Below are positions 42,282 through 51,100 of a stretch of DNA of 64,000 bases, in pieces. The position numbers were made by a program, and so were the translations under genes. The stretch comes from a virus. Below the pieces are notes generated by a model that saw only the letters and a program-made list of their open reading frames with translations, did no database searches and had not been told where the DNA came from. The stretch is from the IMG/VR virus record IMGVR_UViG_3300034021_001440, positions 48,419-112,418 of that record; one strand, given 5' to 3'. Each line of letters opens with the position of its first letter. Within the stretch, counting starts at the first letter, position 1.

Positions 42282-42289
42282 GGGTATAA
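42282..42289 (+). promoter_or_regulatory. GGGTATAA, variant promoter element
   Basis: GGGTATAA lies 21 bases before ATG 42311. It mixes the late GGGTAAAA element with a TATAA box; a similar hybrid precedes the 53531 gene. Confidence 0.4.
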
Positions 42290-42310
42290 CTTTGTAAATG
42301 CTGACGGTCG

Positions 42311-42919
42311 ATGAAAAAACACTTCTATGTTTATTATTCCTATGAGGAGTGGGGTAGAGGATACATCGGCCGCCGCGAATGTATTTGTTTGCCCGAGGAG
42401 GACACCAAATACTTTGGGTCTTTCAGGGACAAATCTTTTCAACCCACGAGCAAAATAATCCTCGCCACTTTCAACACACGAGAAGAAATGTGTCAGGCAG
42501 AAGTTGATTTGCATCTACTATTTCGAGTTGATGAAAATCCTCACTTTGCAAACAAAGCACGACAAACCTCCAACAAATTCTGTATGGATATGCAAGGAGA
42601 AAAAAATCCCAACTTTGGGAATAGGTGGAAGTGGACGGAGGAACAAAGGAGAGCGAGAAGCCAACTCTGTAAAGGAAGAAAAGGCACACCTCACTCCGAA
42701 AATACAAAAGAAAAAATTCGACAAACTCGAAAAGCAAAAAATTGTGGCATTGGAAATCAAAACGCACGGGGGAATTCATTCTCTCTCACCGATGAACAAA
42801 AAGAAAATAGGCGAAGAGCAGCCCTGGCACGGCCCATCCTTGAGTGCCCCGTGTGCGGAAGGGAGTGCAAAGGCACTGCCGGCGTCGCCAACCATTTGAG
42901 AAGCCACGGAGACTTTTGA
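42311..42919 (+). CDS. GIY-YIG homing endonuclease with NUMOD3 and zinc finger
   Basis: The 202-residue product opens with a GIY-YIG core: FYVYYSYEEWGRGYIGRR (residues 5-22), with GSF and ILATFNTREEM later. A NUMOD3-type DNA-binding segment follows (GEKNPNFGNRWKWTEEQRRA and a second copy with HSENTKEKIRQTRKAKN). The protein ends in a C2H2-like finger, CPVCGRECKGTAGVANHLRSH. This is the layout of free-standing phage homing endonucleases. It lies between intact genes and I see no intron around it. A lower GC content than its neighbours fits recent mobility. Confidence 0.85.
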   Translation: MKKHFYVYYSYEEWGRGYIGRRECICLPEEDTKYFGSFRDKSFQPTSKIILATFNTREEMCQAEVDLHLLFRVDENPHFANKARQTSNKFCMDMQGEKNPNFGNRWKWTEEQRRARSQLCKGRKGTPHSENTKEKIRQTRKAKNCGIGNQNARGNSFSLTDEQKENRRRAALARPILECPVCGRECKGTAGVANHLRSHGDF

Positions 42920-42920
42920 G

Positions 42921-42948
42921 TTTACTTCTCTGGCAAAAACACTAAACT
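42921..42948 (+). promoter_or_regulatory. Sigma70-like promoter for the ThyX operon
   Basis: TTTAC (42921-42925), 17 bases, TAAACT (42943-42948), 22 bases before ATG 42971. Confidence 0.6.
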
Positions 42949-42970
42949 GTTATTGAATCTACCTAGACCG

Positions 42971-43357
42971 ATGATCACTTTTGGCACGTATCGCCTGACC
43001 TACACTCCCCCCGAAGAGACTTTTGGCTCTGTGGAGTCGACAGTTGATATGTCAATCTCCTCCGAAGCAGACCTGAACGATATGCTCGGCTTCTTCGAGG
43101 ATTTTCTCCGGGCCACCGGATACCAACTTGGCAACTCTATTCTGCAACTGGAAGAGCCGCCTGCTCTCAACAATTCGAACCAAGATTTCTGGGAAGACGA
43201 CGGGGTCTCGCTCGTTGGCAATCCTTGGACCGCAACCCTTGGAAACTACGGCAAGAGTGACCAGGGTATTGTCTTCACTGGCACACGTCTTCCCGGTGGT
43301 GATGATCACCTGTCGTTCCGCTCCTGCTTTGGCTCTGACGTTGTCACCTTCAGCTGA
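42971..43357 (+). CDS. Hypothetical protein, 128 aa, first gene of ThyX operon
   Basis: ATG 42971 (MITFGTYRLTYTPPEETFGS) lies 22 bases after the TAAACT box; a TTG at 42953 would sit almost at the predicted transcription start and is rejected. The product is acidic and beta-rich with a helical stretch (SSEADLNDMLGFFEDFLRAT). Its last base is the A of the ThyX start codon (TGATG). The function is unknown, but it is coupled to thymidylate synthesis. Confidence 0.65.
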   Translation: MITFGTYRLTYTPPEETFGSVESTVDMSISSEADLNDMLGFFEDFLRATGYQLGNSILQLEEPPALNNSNQDFWEDDGVSLVGNPWTATLGNYGKSDQGIVFTGTRLPGGDDHLSFRSCFGSDVVTFS

Positions 43358-44142
43358 TGAAAAATACCTCTCCCTGGTTTATTGAAGGGTCGTCCAAAGC
43401 TCGGATGGTCTGGGTCACCCCAGACGCCGAAGAGCACATTGCCTACATTGCTCGCGTCAGCAATCCGAAAAACCAAGAGAACGAAAAGTTTGAAGGACTG
43501 CTGAAGTATTGCATCAAGCACGGCCACGTTTCCGTCTTCGAGCAAGCAGCAATGTGCGTGGAGATTGTCACTCCGCTTGCGATTGCCACCCAGTTGCTGA
43601 GGCACCGTTCCTTCTGCTTTCAGCAGTTTTCGATGCGATACAGCAGCAACGAAGAACTGAAAGAGTTGCTCGGTGACTTTGGGAATCTGTATTACGTTCC
43701 TGAGGAAGCTCGTCTCCAAGACACAAAGAATCGTCAGAATAGCATCTTCGCAGAGGACGCCCAGCTCGACGACGCAATGCAGAACACAATGCTTTCTGCC
43801 TACAACATCGCAGACCTTTGTTACAATGATCTCCTTGAACGTGGCATCGCAAAAGAAATCGCAAGGTTCGTACTTCCGCAGGGTGGTTTTACTCGCTTGT
43901 ACGTTACAGGTAGCTGTCGCAGCTGGATGCATTATCTTGGGGTCCGTGATGACGAAGGTGTTGTTCAGTGGGAACACGTCGAACTCGCCCGTGCCATCCG
44001 GCCAATCTTCGCCACGCAGTTCCCAACCGTGAACCGTGCCTTCTTCAATCGCGATCGAAACCCGCTGGAGGTGGAGAATGAAGAGTTGAAGGCTGAGGTT
44101 GCTTTTCTGAGAGCACTTCAAAGGGAAAAGAACAATGGATAA
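43357..44142 (+). CDS. thyX: Flavin-dependent thymidylate synthase
   Basis: ThyX makes dTMP from dUMP using FAD, NADPH and methylene-tetrahydrofolate. The diagnostic RHRx7S motif is complete: R82-H83-R84 ... S92, followed by M-R-Y95. Further family blocks are HGHVSVFEQAAMCVEI upstream and YVTGSCRSWMHYLGVR downstream. The length (261) is normal. The start overlaps the preceding stop by one base. The stop lies 8 bases into the next gene. With NrdAB, dCMP deaminase and MazG in this window it supports phage dNTP supply. Confidence 0.95.
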   Translation: MKNTSPWFIEGSSKARMVWVTPDAEEHIAYIARVSNPKNQENEKFEGLLKYCIKHGHVSVFEQAAMCVEIVTPLAIATQLLRHRSFCFQQFSMRYSSNEELKELLGDFGNLYYVPEEARLQDTKNRQNSIFAEDAQLDDAMQNTMLSAYNIADLCYNDLLERGIAKEIARFVLPQGGFTRLYVTGSCRSWMHYLGVRDDEGVVQWEHVELARAIRPIFATQFPTVNRAFFNRDRNPLEVENEELKAEVAFLRALQREKNNG

Positions 44143-44758
44143 AGTTCGAGGTTTCGACCAGTTTCTCTACACTTTTGACGTTCCGTTTCGCATTCTGAAT
44201 ACTGCTCAACAGATTGCTTTTTCTCTTGACTATCACGAAAATCACTACAACCTCACTTCGAAAGTTGAAGACTCAATTGGTTTGCCAGAGATGGCAATCG
44301 TGCGAGAGTGGATCGACGAACAGCTGGAGGAACTGCGTCAGGAAGAACGGTTCGAGTGTGACTCAGTCAAGACTTGCATCGAGTGGTTCAACAAGTCTTT
44401 TCCAGGAATGTGGCATCACGCACACACTCACGACAACTCTTTCCTGAGTGGCCTGATCTACCTGACTGAGTCCAACGCAGAGACCTGGTTCAGTATTCCC
44501 AGCATCTGGAGCAAAGAGTACACGATGCTGAATCTGAGTCCTGCAAATAAAGGTCTCACGTTTCTAAAGTATCCTACAACTGTGGGGAAGATGATTGTCT
44601 TTCCTTCGAGTTTACTTCACAGTGTATCTGAACATAATAATCCAGAGCCCCGTTTCTCATTGGCATTCAATGCCTTTCCGTCGGGACTCGTCGGAAGCAG
44701 GTCGGAAACGCACCATCGCCGTTTCATGCACGTTACCGTTAATCAGACTACCCTTTAA
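44135..44758 (+). CDS. 2OG-Fe(II) oxygenase family protein
   Basis: The 207-residue product matches the putative 2OG-Fe(II) oxygenase type common in cyanophages: W93-H-H-A-H97-T-H99-D-N-S-F-L-S-G-L-I-Y-L, a later G-K-M-I-V-F-P-S-S-L-L-H162, and R173 in RFSLAFNAFP. These supply the iron ligands and the 2-oxoglutarate Arg. The substrate is unknown; DNA, protein or small molecules are all possible. Its start overlaps the ThyX end by 8 bases, and its stop overlaps the next start by one base. Confidence 0.8.
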   Translation: MDKVRGFDQFLYTFDVPFRILNTAQQIAFSLDYHENHYNLTSKVEDSIGLPEMAIVREWIDEQLEELRQEERFECDSVKTCIEWFNKSFPGMWHHAHTHDNSFLSGLIYLTESNAETWFSIPSIWSKEYTMLNLSPANKGLTFLKYPTTVGKMIVFPSSLLHSVSEHNNPEPRFSLAFNAFPSGLVGSRSETHHRRFMHVTVNQTTL

Positions 44759-44982
44759 TGACTTCCACTCTTACAAAGCAGCTCGTCCACGCCTACTGGC
44801 ACATTCTCGAGGACTTCCCTTCGAAAGACGGTGAATACGTTGTTGTGTTTGCGACTGACGAGGGCACCTTTGGCTACCCAGATGTCTGGGAGTTTACTGC
44901 CCGCGATGGGTGGCAACCGCTCTTCGGACTGAGTCACGAGGACCAACCCACTCACTGGTGTAACTTGCCAATGCCCAAATGA
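44758..44982 (+). CDS. Small DUF551-like protein, 74 aa
   Basis: It is rich in Trp, with EDFPSKDGEYVVVFATDEGT and the C-terminal PTHWCNLPMPK. The W...F...D..VVV...THW..LP.P pattern resembles DUF551, a small domain frequent in phages whose role is unknown. It overlaps the previous gene by one base and the following nuclease by ATGA (44979-44982). Confidence 0.65.
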   Translation: MTSTLTKQLVHAYWHILEDFPSKDGEYVVVFATDEGTFGYPDVWEFTARDGWQPLFGLSHEDQPTHWCNLPMPK

Positions 44983-45950
44983 CTGATAGACCGAAACTAG
45001 AGAGCGCCTTTACTCTCGACCACAATCCATCGCCCTTAGTGGTAGTTGACTTTCACGTTTACCTTCACGACGTCAAGCGATGGTTTGAGGATAAGATTGA
45101 AGGCTCCTTTAGTGAAGAGGTCGAAGATAAACTCATCAAGGGGGCGTGGGCACTGAAGGTCAATCGCGGACCTGACATGCTCCCTCGTCATTCCCACCGC
45201 ATTCTTGTCGTTGCCGACTCTCGTTTCCAGGACACAGGAAACTACTGGCGCGACAAGTTCATGAAAGAATCACAAGAAGTTCAAGAGGCTTGGAGCAACT
45301 ATGCTGAGAAAGAGGGCAAAGACCTTGCTGAGTTACCTACGCATTACAAGGGAACGCGAACTGAAAAGGATGCCACCTTTTGGCGAGTATTTGACATTGG
45401 GTGGGAGTATGTCAACGCCTACTTCCCGGTTTTCTCTCAGGAAGGTTACGAGGCAGACGACATTGCGGGCGCTATCTATCGCATCAGTCGGGATAACCTT
45501 GGCGACGGCATTGCTCATAAAAGGCAAATCCTCCTCTCGACGCTAGACCGCGACTGGTCTCAACTTGTAGATGAAGAGCACCGTGTCTATTTCGCCAACT
45601 CCAGAGTACCGTTCCCTTCGGAAAAAATACAAGAGAGACTTGTGGGTAACCAGGGCGTCATCGAGCATACTGCTCATCGCATGGGTTTTGAACTCGATCA
45701 CCCTAAGAACCTCGCTGACTGGAAAGTCAAGCACGGGGACATGGGGGATAATCTTCCTCCAGGTAGTCCTAAGTGTTTGTTTGATCTTTGCGAGGCAAAC
45801 CCTCATTACACTATTGAAAAAGCGGCACCGTGGTACGTGGAGTTGGTAGAGTGTATGAATGATCCCGCGTCGAACATTCGTGACGACCACTTTGAGCAGA
45901 CTCTTAGACAGTTTGCCAAGATTTGCCTAGAGGCCCCAGTCAAACTCTAG
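44979..45950 (+). CDS. rnh: 5'-3' nuclease, T4 RNase H / FEN-1 family
   Basis: The 323-residue product has the acidic centres of the family in order: D24 in VVVDFH, D-S-R-F with YWRDKF, YKGTRTEKDATFW, E158-A-D160-D161, L189-D190-R-D192-W, and the helix-hairpin region H252-G-D254-M-G-D257-N. T4 RNase H removes RNA primers and flaps from lagging strands, and the same replication role is expected here. It closes the operon that starts at 42971. A late element follows at 45952. The gene symbol is by analogy with T4. Confidence 0.85.
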   Translation: MTDRPKLESAFTLDHNPSPLVVVDFHVYLHDVKRWFEDKIEGSFSEEVEDKLIKGAWALKVNRGPDMLPRHSHRILVVADSRFQDTGNYWRDKFMKESQEVQEAWSNYAEKEGKDLAELPTHYKGTRTEKDATFWRVFDIGWEYVNAYFPVFSQEGYEADDIAGAIYRISRDNLGDGIAHKRQILLSTLDRDWSQLVDEEHRVYFANSRVPFPSEKIQERLVGNQGVIEHTAHRMGFELDHPKNLADWKVKHGDMGDNLPPGSPKCLFDLCEANPHYTIEKAAPWYVELVECMNDPASNIRDDHFEQTLRQFAKICLEAPVKL

Positions 45951-45951
45951 C

Positions 45952-45959
45952 GGGTAAAA
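45952..45959 (+). promoter_or_regulatory. Late element GGGTAAAA for the tail module
   Basis: Exact GGGTAAAA, 23 bases before ATG 45983, starting 2 bases after the nuclease stop. Confidence 0.65.
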
Positions 45960-45982
45960 CCATTTAGATTGACCGAGAAAGA

Positions 45983-46630
45983 ATGGCTGATGCAGCCTAT
46001 CAAGCAAAATACCTGGCGACTGCAAGGCTTCTTTGGGACGCTTCTCACGGCGTTCCGGAGGATATTCCTTCGGACTATTGTGAGTATCTTGAGCATGAGT
46101 ATGTTGATGGGGATATCTCTTTGGTTCCTCTTCTCCCTAAACTTGACTATACGGAGCACCTAGAAGACTGGGAAGTTGACGAAGCCATCGAGATGCTTGG
46201 CAAAGTCAAACCCGAAGACTGGCCCGACATTGCGGACATTGAGAGTATCTCCGCCGAGGCGCTGTTGCAAGATGAAGGCGAATATGACTTCGTTGAAGAC
46301 AACCTGAGCACTGCTGAGAAGACAGAGAGAGTTCTTGCGTCGGCAATCTCTTCCGTCTTCGGTGCTCCCGTCTCTGAAGTTCGCAGCGAAAAAGGATATT
46401 TCCCCAATCCCAAAAACCATTTCCTTCTGGAAGATGACGGTACGTTTGCTGGAACGTTTTCCCACGAAGGCAAAAAGTACTTGTTTGAAATCTTTCCTGA
46501 CGAGCAGGGTTGGACAGTGACATACCGAATGCACTGGAAAGACCTCAACGATTTGCCCGCCGTGGCAGACCAAGACAACGAGAAGAAAAATGACTACACA
46601 CGGCACGTTCGTAATCGTGGTTGGAGGTAG
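45983..46630 (+). CDS. Hypothetical tail-module protein, 215 aa
   Basis: It is very acidic (EHEYVDGD, DWEVDEAIEMLG, EDWPDIADIESIS) with a C-terminal beta region (FPNPKNHFLLEDDGTFAGTF, FEIFPDEQGWTVTYRMHW). It is led by a late element and its end lies just before the baseplate gene, whose ribosome-binding site GGAGG (46623-46627) falls inside this gene's last codons. I do not recognise a family. The position suggests a tail-assembly chaperone or a minor tail protein. Confidence 0.6.
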   Translation: MADAAYQAKYLATARLLWDASHGVPEDIPSDYCEYLEHEYVDGDISLVPLLPKLDYTEHLEDWEVDEAIEMLGKVKPEDWPDIADIESISAEALLQDEGEYDFVEDNLSTAEKTERVLASAISSVFGAPVSEVRSEKGYFPNPKNHFLLEDDGTFAGTFSHEGKKYLFEIFPDEQGWTVTYRMHWKDLNDLPAVADQDNEKKNDYTRHVRNRGWR

Positions 46631-46632
46631 AG

Positions 46633-48129
46633 ATGGCAGCTTTCTTTGAAGGAGGTCCGATTCCTCTTCTTGGCGTCACACCTCAGGTCTTGTCAAATGT
46701 TGTTGGTCAAGGGCTGACTCAAATTGCTGCGGATCAAGTCAGCACTCTGGTTGGAGAGGTTTTTCAAGGTTCGGGTCAGTCTTTTCTGGCTGGACCCGGT
46801 CAGACGCTCCTCAGCAATGCCGCAAACAATATTCTCAACATCGGATTGAGTTCTGCTCTAGGTCAAGAGATCAGTGGTGTCTCTGGCCTCGATCTGACCA
46901 ACGGCCAACAGTTTTTGGCAAGTGTAATCACTCCGGACATTACTTCTACAATATCAGCTAACATTAATGACTCAATCGCTACAGCGTTAGAGAGTGCAGG
47001 GCCCTTTGGACCGGTGCTTTCAAGCGTACTGTCAAACGTCGGAGATGAAGTCGGCGGTGCAATAAATGGTTTTTTTGGCATAGGTGGTGGTGGTGGTGAC
47101 GGTGGTGAAGCAGCCGGTGAGGCACCGGGAACCAATCGACGTTTTCCGGGAGCCACCTCAGACGATCCTCCGGCAAATTATGGAGGAAACGCATACACAC
47201 TTGGCCCCTCAGGCGGCGACGTCACCTTCTCGTTGCAACCTGCCAATCAAGGACCTCAGCTGCAAGGGTTGGGCGAACTATCCAACCCCAAAACTCAAAC
47301 AGCGTTCAGCAATCTTAGTTACACTGGGACTCCGCCAAGCTTCGCCGGAGTGACATATGACGCAGAGAATCTGGCCAAGATCAGCAGCATGGGATCTCTA
47401 ACGTCAAGCAACAGTGTGGATCTCAGCTCATACTGGACAAACCCAACCACTGACGGCAGTTTCTCCAAAGAGACCTTCAGTGCTCAGCAAGCCCAAGGTT
47501 GGTCATTCATTTGCGCTCCTGAAGACATTAGCTGGGACCTGGCCAATGCGTCCAGCCGCGTCGATATCTTCGGAACCAACAACCCTCCGATTGTGGCGGG
47601 GACCAAGGGAATGAGAGATCTTTCGATCGGAAATGCTCTGGTGGAGGGCTTCACCAGGGGAGTGCAAATTGAAGACAAGGTTCGAGCACTCGAAGAGTTG
47701 TTGAAATACAACGCCAACACCTCCGACGGTTTCGTCAGCGTGCCCGTGTATGAGTTTCGAGCAAATGACAAGGCCTATGGATCTTCCTCGACTGAGCAAG
47801 GATACTTCATTATCAAGGACATCAAAGTAAAAGAAGACATGCGCGATTTGTCGGGTAATGCTACTCGCGCCCATGTTGACATTTCCTTGACACAGGTCCC
47901 TGCTTATCAGGTCAATAGTGGTCGAGACCAAGCAAGCAAGGTGACTACGGGAGCGAAGTCTGCTTTCATTACCTTGAACAAAAATGCAGTCAATGCCCAA
48001 GCAAACGGCAAAGGAGAAAGAAGCGGTCCGGCTGTTCCTAAAAACCAGAAGGCTGCTACCGGTAATCCTGGTCGCGGTGCTGGTGGTGGCTTAGACGCCC
48101 AAGCCATACCTAGTTTGACGAGACCATAG
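46633..48129 (+). CDS. Baseplate/tail protein upstream of tape measure
   Basis: ATG 46633 has GGAGG six bases upstream; an in-frame TTG at 46621 is less likely. The product has 498 residues. The N-terminal part is Ala/Gly/Val-rich, with a Gly-rich linker near 155-170. From about residue 290 it reads FICAPEDISWDLANASSRVD, PIVAGTKGMRDLSIGNALVE, then YFIIKDIKVKEDMRDLSGNA and VDISLTQVPAYQV. This layout resembles LysM-adaptor-like inner baseplate proteins of contractile tails (XkdP/gp53-type). The exact homologue is uncertain, but its place before the tape measure and hub supports a baseplate role. Confidence 0.65.
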   Translation: MAAFFEGGPIPLLGVTPQVLSNVVGQGLTQIAADQVSTLVGEVFQGSGQSFLAGPGQTLLSNAANNILNIGLSSALGQEISGVSGLDLTNGQQFLASVITPDITSTISANINDSIATALESAGPFGPVLSSVLSNVGDEVGGAINGFFGIGGGGGDGGEAAGEAPGTNRRFPGATSDDPPANYGGNAYTLGPSGGDVTFSLQPANQGPQLQGLGELSNPKTQTAFSNLSYTGTPPSFAGVTYDAENLAKISSMGSLTSSNSVDLSSYWTNPTTDGSFSKETFSAQQAQGWSFICAPEDISWDLANASSRVDIFGTNNPPIVAGTKGMRDLSIGNALVEGFTRGVQIEDKVRALEELLKYNANTSDGFVSVPVYEFRANDKAYGSSSTEQGYFIIKDIKVKEDMRDLSGNATRAHVDISLTQVPAYQVNSGRDQASKVTTGAKSAFITLNKNAVNAQANGKGERSGPAVPKNQKAATGNPGRGAGGGLDAQAIPSLTRP

Positions 48130-48132
48130 GGC

Positions 48133-48140
48133 GGGTAAAA
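48133..48140 (+). promoter_or_regulatory. Late element GGGTAAAA for the tape measure operon
   Basis: Exact GGGTAAAA, 27 bases before ATG 48168. Confidence 0.65.
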
Positions 48141-48167
48141 CCTGAATAGAAGAGAACAGACATCCGG

Positions 48168-51100
48168 ATGGCTGACCCTAGAACTTTTACACTGATTGGC
48201 GAGTTCCAGGACGGGATTACTCCGGCTCTTGAAGGCATAAATAGTACGCTGAATCGGTTACAGTCCAACATGCGAATGATGTCCTCTCGACAGGGGGGCC
48301 TCAAAGACGTAACACTGTCAATTGGAAAATTAATATCTGCACATAGACATCTCAAAAATTCTGTCAAAGAGTTGAGAGAAGAGATGGAAGAGTCTCTCTC
48401 AACGTTGAGAATGTACAGAAATGAGATGGGCAAAGCCAATCGTGCCCATCACGCGATTGCTCGCACGGGATCTCGTGCGGCACAAAGCGAAGCAAAACAC
48501 TGGCAGTCAACTCGCAAAGACTTAGACGGGTACGTGTCCGGACTAAGGGAGCTTGGACGCGGGACTCGTCAAATTCGAGTTGCTAGCGGCATGGGCCGCA
48601 TGAGTGGAGTAATAGGTGAAAGTCGCCGTGGCCCTGGCCGTCCTCCTGGAGGAGGTCCTCCTCGAGGTCCTGGACCCGGTCCCGTCATGGGGGGAGGAGA
48701 AAACTTTCACATGGGTGCCTTTGCCTTTGGGATGACGTTAGGACAAGGTATCTCTCAACCGGTTACCACAGCCATCATGACCGGTTTTCAACTGGGGGTT
48801 GGCTTAATGGTAAAGCCTTTTCAGTACTTTGCGGAGAATCTTCAAGAAAGAATTCAAGACGAGATGTCCGACCTGAAGGCAGCGGGGGGTTTCTTCTCCT
48901 TGTCTCGGGATCAGAAGCCGGAAGATAGGCTGGTAAAAAACTTTGACGAAGCAGTTGAATTCACAAAGTCAAACAATCGTTTGTTAGACAGATTTGCGGC
49001 GTCCCTGCCCGGATCGACACAAGACTATATTGAGGTTTCAAAGCGAATTAGCGACAGCATCGCTAGAACTGTGGTACGAGATCGGGCCGGAACCTTCAAA
49101 CTAGCTCAGCAAATCTACGAGTCAGACAGCACATTCCAGAAAGCTGGACTAAAGGGTCCGATGACCCAGCAAAAAGCTGTTCAAATTCTCTTGGCTGACT
49201 TGACGAAGTCAACTGTGCTGGCGGGACAGGGCGGACGGGCCGGAACAGGCGGTCCAATGGGGGCCTATGGGTTGCCTCAACTGACGGAGAGGATGCTTGG
49301 AGAAGATCAGGTATCAATGGGCAAGTTCCAAAGGTACTCTGCTATCTTCAGTGACCCGATGATTATGGATGCCCTGGCAAGGGAAATTCCAAAAATCAAC
49401 GCTACAGCTGCAAACTCTGCTGATCGTATTGAAGCGATTCGCAAGATGTATGAGCGCGTTTTGCCAAAAGAATTGGTGGAACGTTATCGCCGTACTATGG
49501 CCGGACTGATTGAAACATTCAATACGGCCATTTTTGGAAAGGAGTCCGGCATCTTTGGTCTGGGTAGGCCCCTCAAAGGAATTTCCAAAAAGATGAACGA
49601 GTTCGGGCAGTACGTGTCGCGAACCGGGAAGGCAGTCTCTGACGCCTCGTTGGCAATGGAAGTTGATCTGCCTTTGTACGATATTTTCAAAGACGCCGTT
49701 ACCAACCTTGGTCAAGTACTTGCCCCGATTGTCGAAAATCTAAGCATCCTCTATGACCCATTCCAGTCAATAGCTGAGGTGCTTGAGAAAGCACGTAGAG
49801 TTACTGGGGAAGTGTTACGCACGTTCAACTACTATTTGAAAGGTTTTGAAGAGTTTGCCAAAAACACCTTCTCGCCTTTACAGATGGTTCAGTTCAATGA
49901 AACTGGCGGAGCAAGACTTCGAGCGACTGTTCTGGCAATCGGAAACTTGTTCCGAGCATTAGGGGTTCTGTCTAACACTGACTTCAAAGGTCTAGTTACA
50001 CAACTGAAAGATCCAAAAGCAAATGTAGGAAATATTATAACCGACCAGATTACAAAGTTCTTTGACTCCGAAGCAGCTACAAAGTTGGGTGAGTTTGTTG
50101 GAAAACTCCTGGGAACTGTGCTAACCGAAGTTGCAAAGGTAACCGGCTTCATTTCCAAGAGAATCGGTCCCGGTAGATTGGGGGCAGGCATCGCTACCGG
50201 GTTCAACGCAGCAGGTGGACCTCTTGCCTTCAAAAACATTTTCAAAGACGTGTTCGAACTTTTGTTCAAGGCGATTGGCGCATTTTTGAAAGTCCTCCCG
50301 ACGCAGGCATACCTGCTGGCTGGGGCTGCGATCCTCATTCCAGCGGCAATTGCTGGCCTGGCCATGAGTTTTTCTCAGTTTATATCTAAGATGATACGCG
50401 GGGTGGCAACGCGGTGTTTTAGCGGTAGAGCCGCTGCTGCAGCTGCGCAACAGGCTTCTTGTGGGGCCATGGGAGCAGGGTTTGGGGGAGCAGGTGGTGC
50501 TGGCCGCCGCCGAGGTCGTGGTGGCAATATGTTCATCACGGAGAGGGGACAACGTATAGCTAGAAGAAAAAGTCAAACGCCATACGCCGGCCCAATTGGC
50601 CCCGTACCCGGACACACTTTTTATAGAGGGAAAAGAACAGCCTACATGCAACCTGGTTTGACGGCTACGGGAGGGGCCCAAAGGATGGGACTTCAGGCGA
50701 GAAATCTTCTTGGTCTCGCTCAGGGAAGAAGTCTTATTCGACAACGTGGACGGGTTGGTGACTTGGCGCGAACCGGTGCAAGAGCAGGACGGTTCGTTCC
50801 TGGCGGTGCTTTGGCTTTCGGAGCTATTGATGCAGGTCTAAGGATGGCGAGTGGCCAAGACGCAGGACGAGCAATCGGCGGTGCGGCTGCTTCCACAATT
50901 GGGGCCACTCTCGGGGGCATACTGGGACAAGCTCTCATTCCTGTTCCTGGGTTGGGCGCTGCTTTAGGAACTATAGCGGGTGGATTCCTGGGAGACAAAG
51001 TCTTCTCCACGTTAATGCCTGCTTCCACCGCACAAGAGCAAGCCGCCAAATTGCAAATGGAAGCGGCAAATGCCCAGTTGCGTGCAGCCGAGCAAGGTCA

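Noticed and set aside
42311-42919. A group I intron around the GIY-YIG gene
   Set aside because: Both neighbouring genes are intact and no split gene or intron-like structure is evident.
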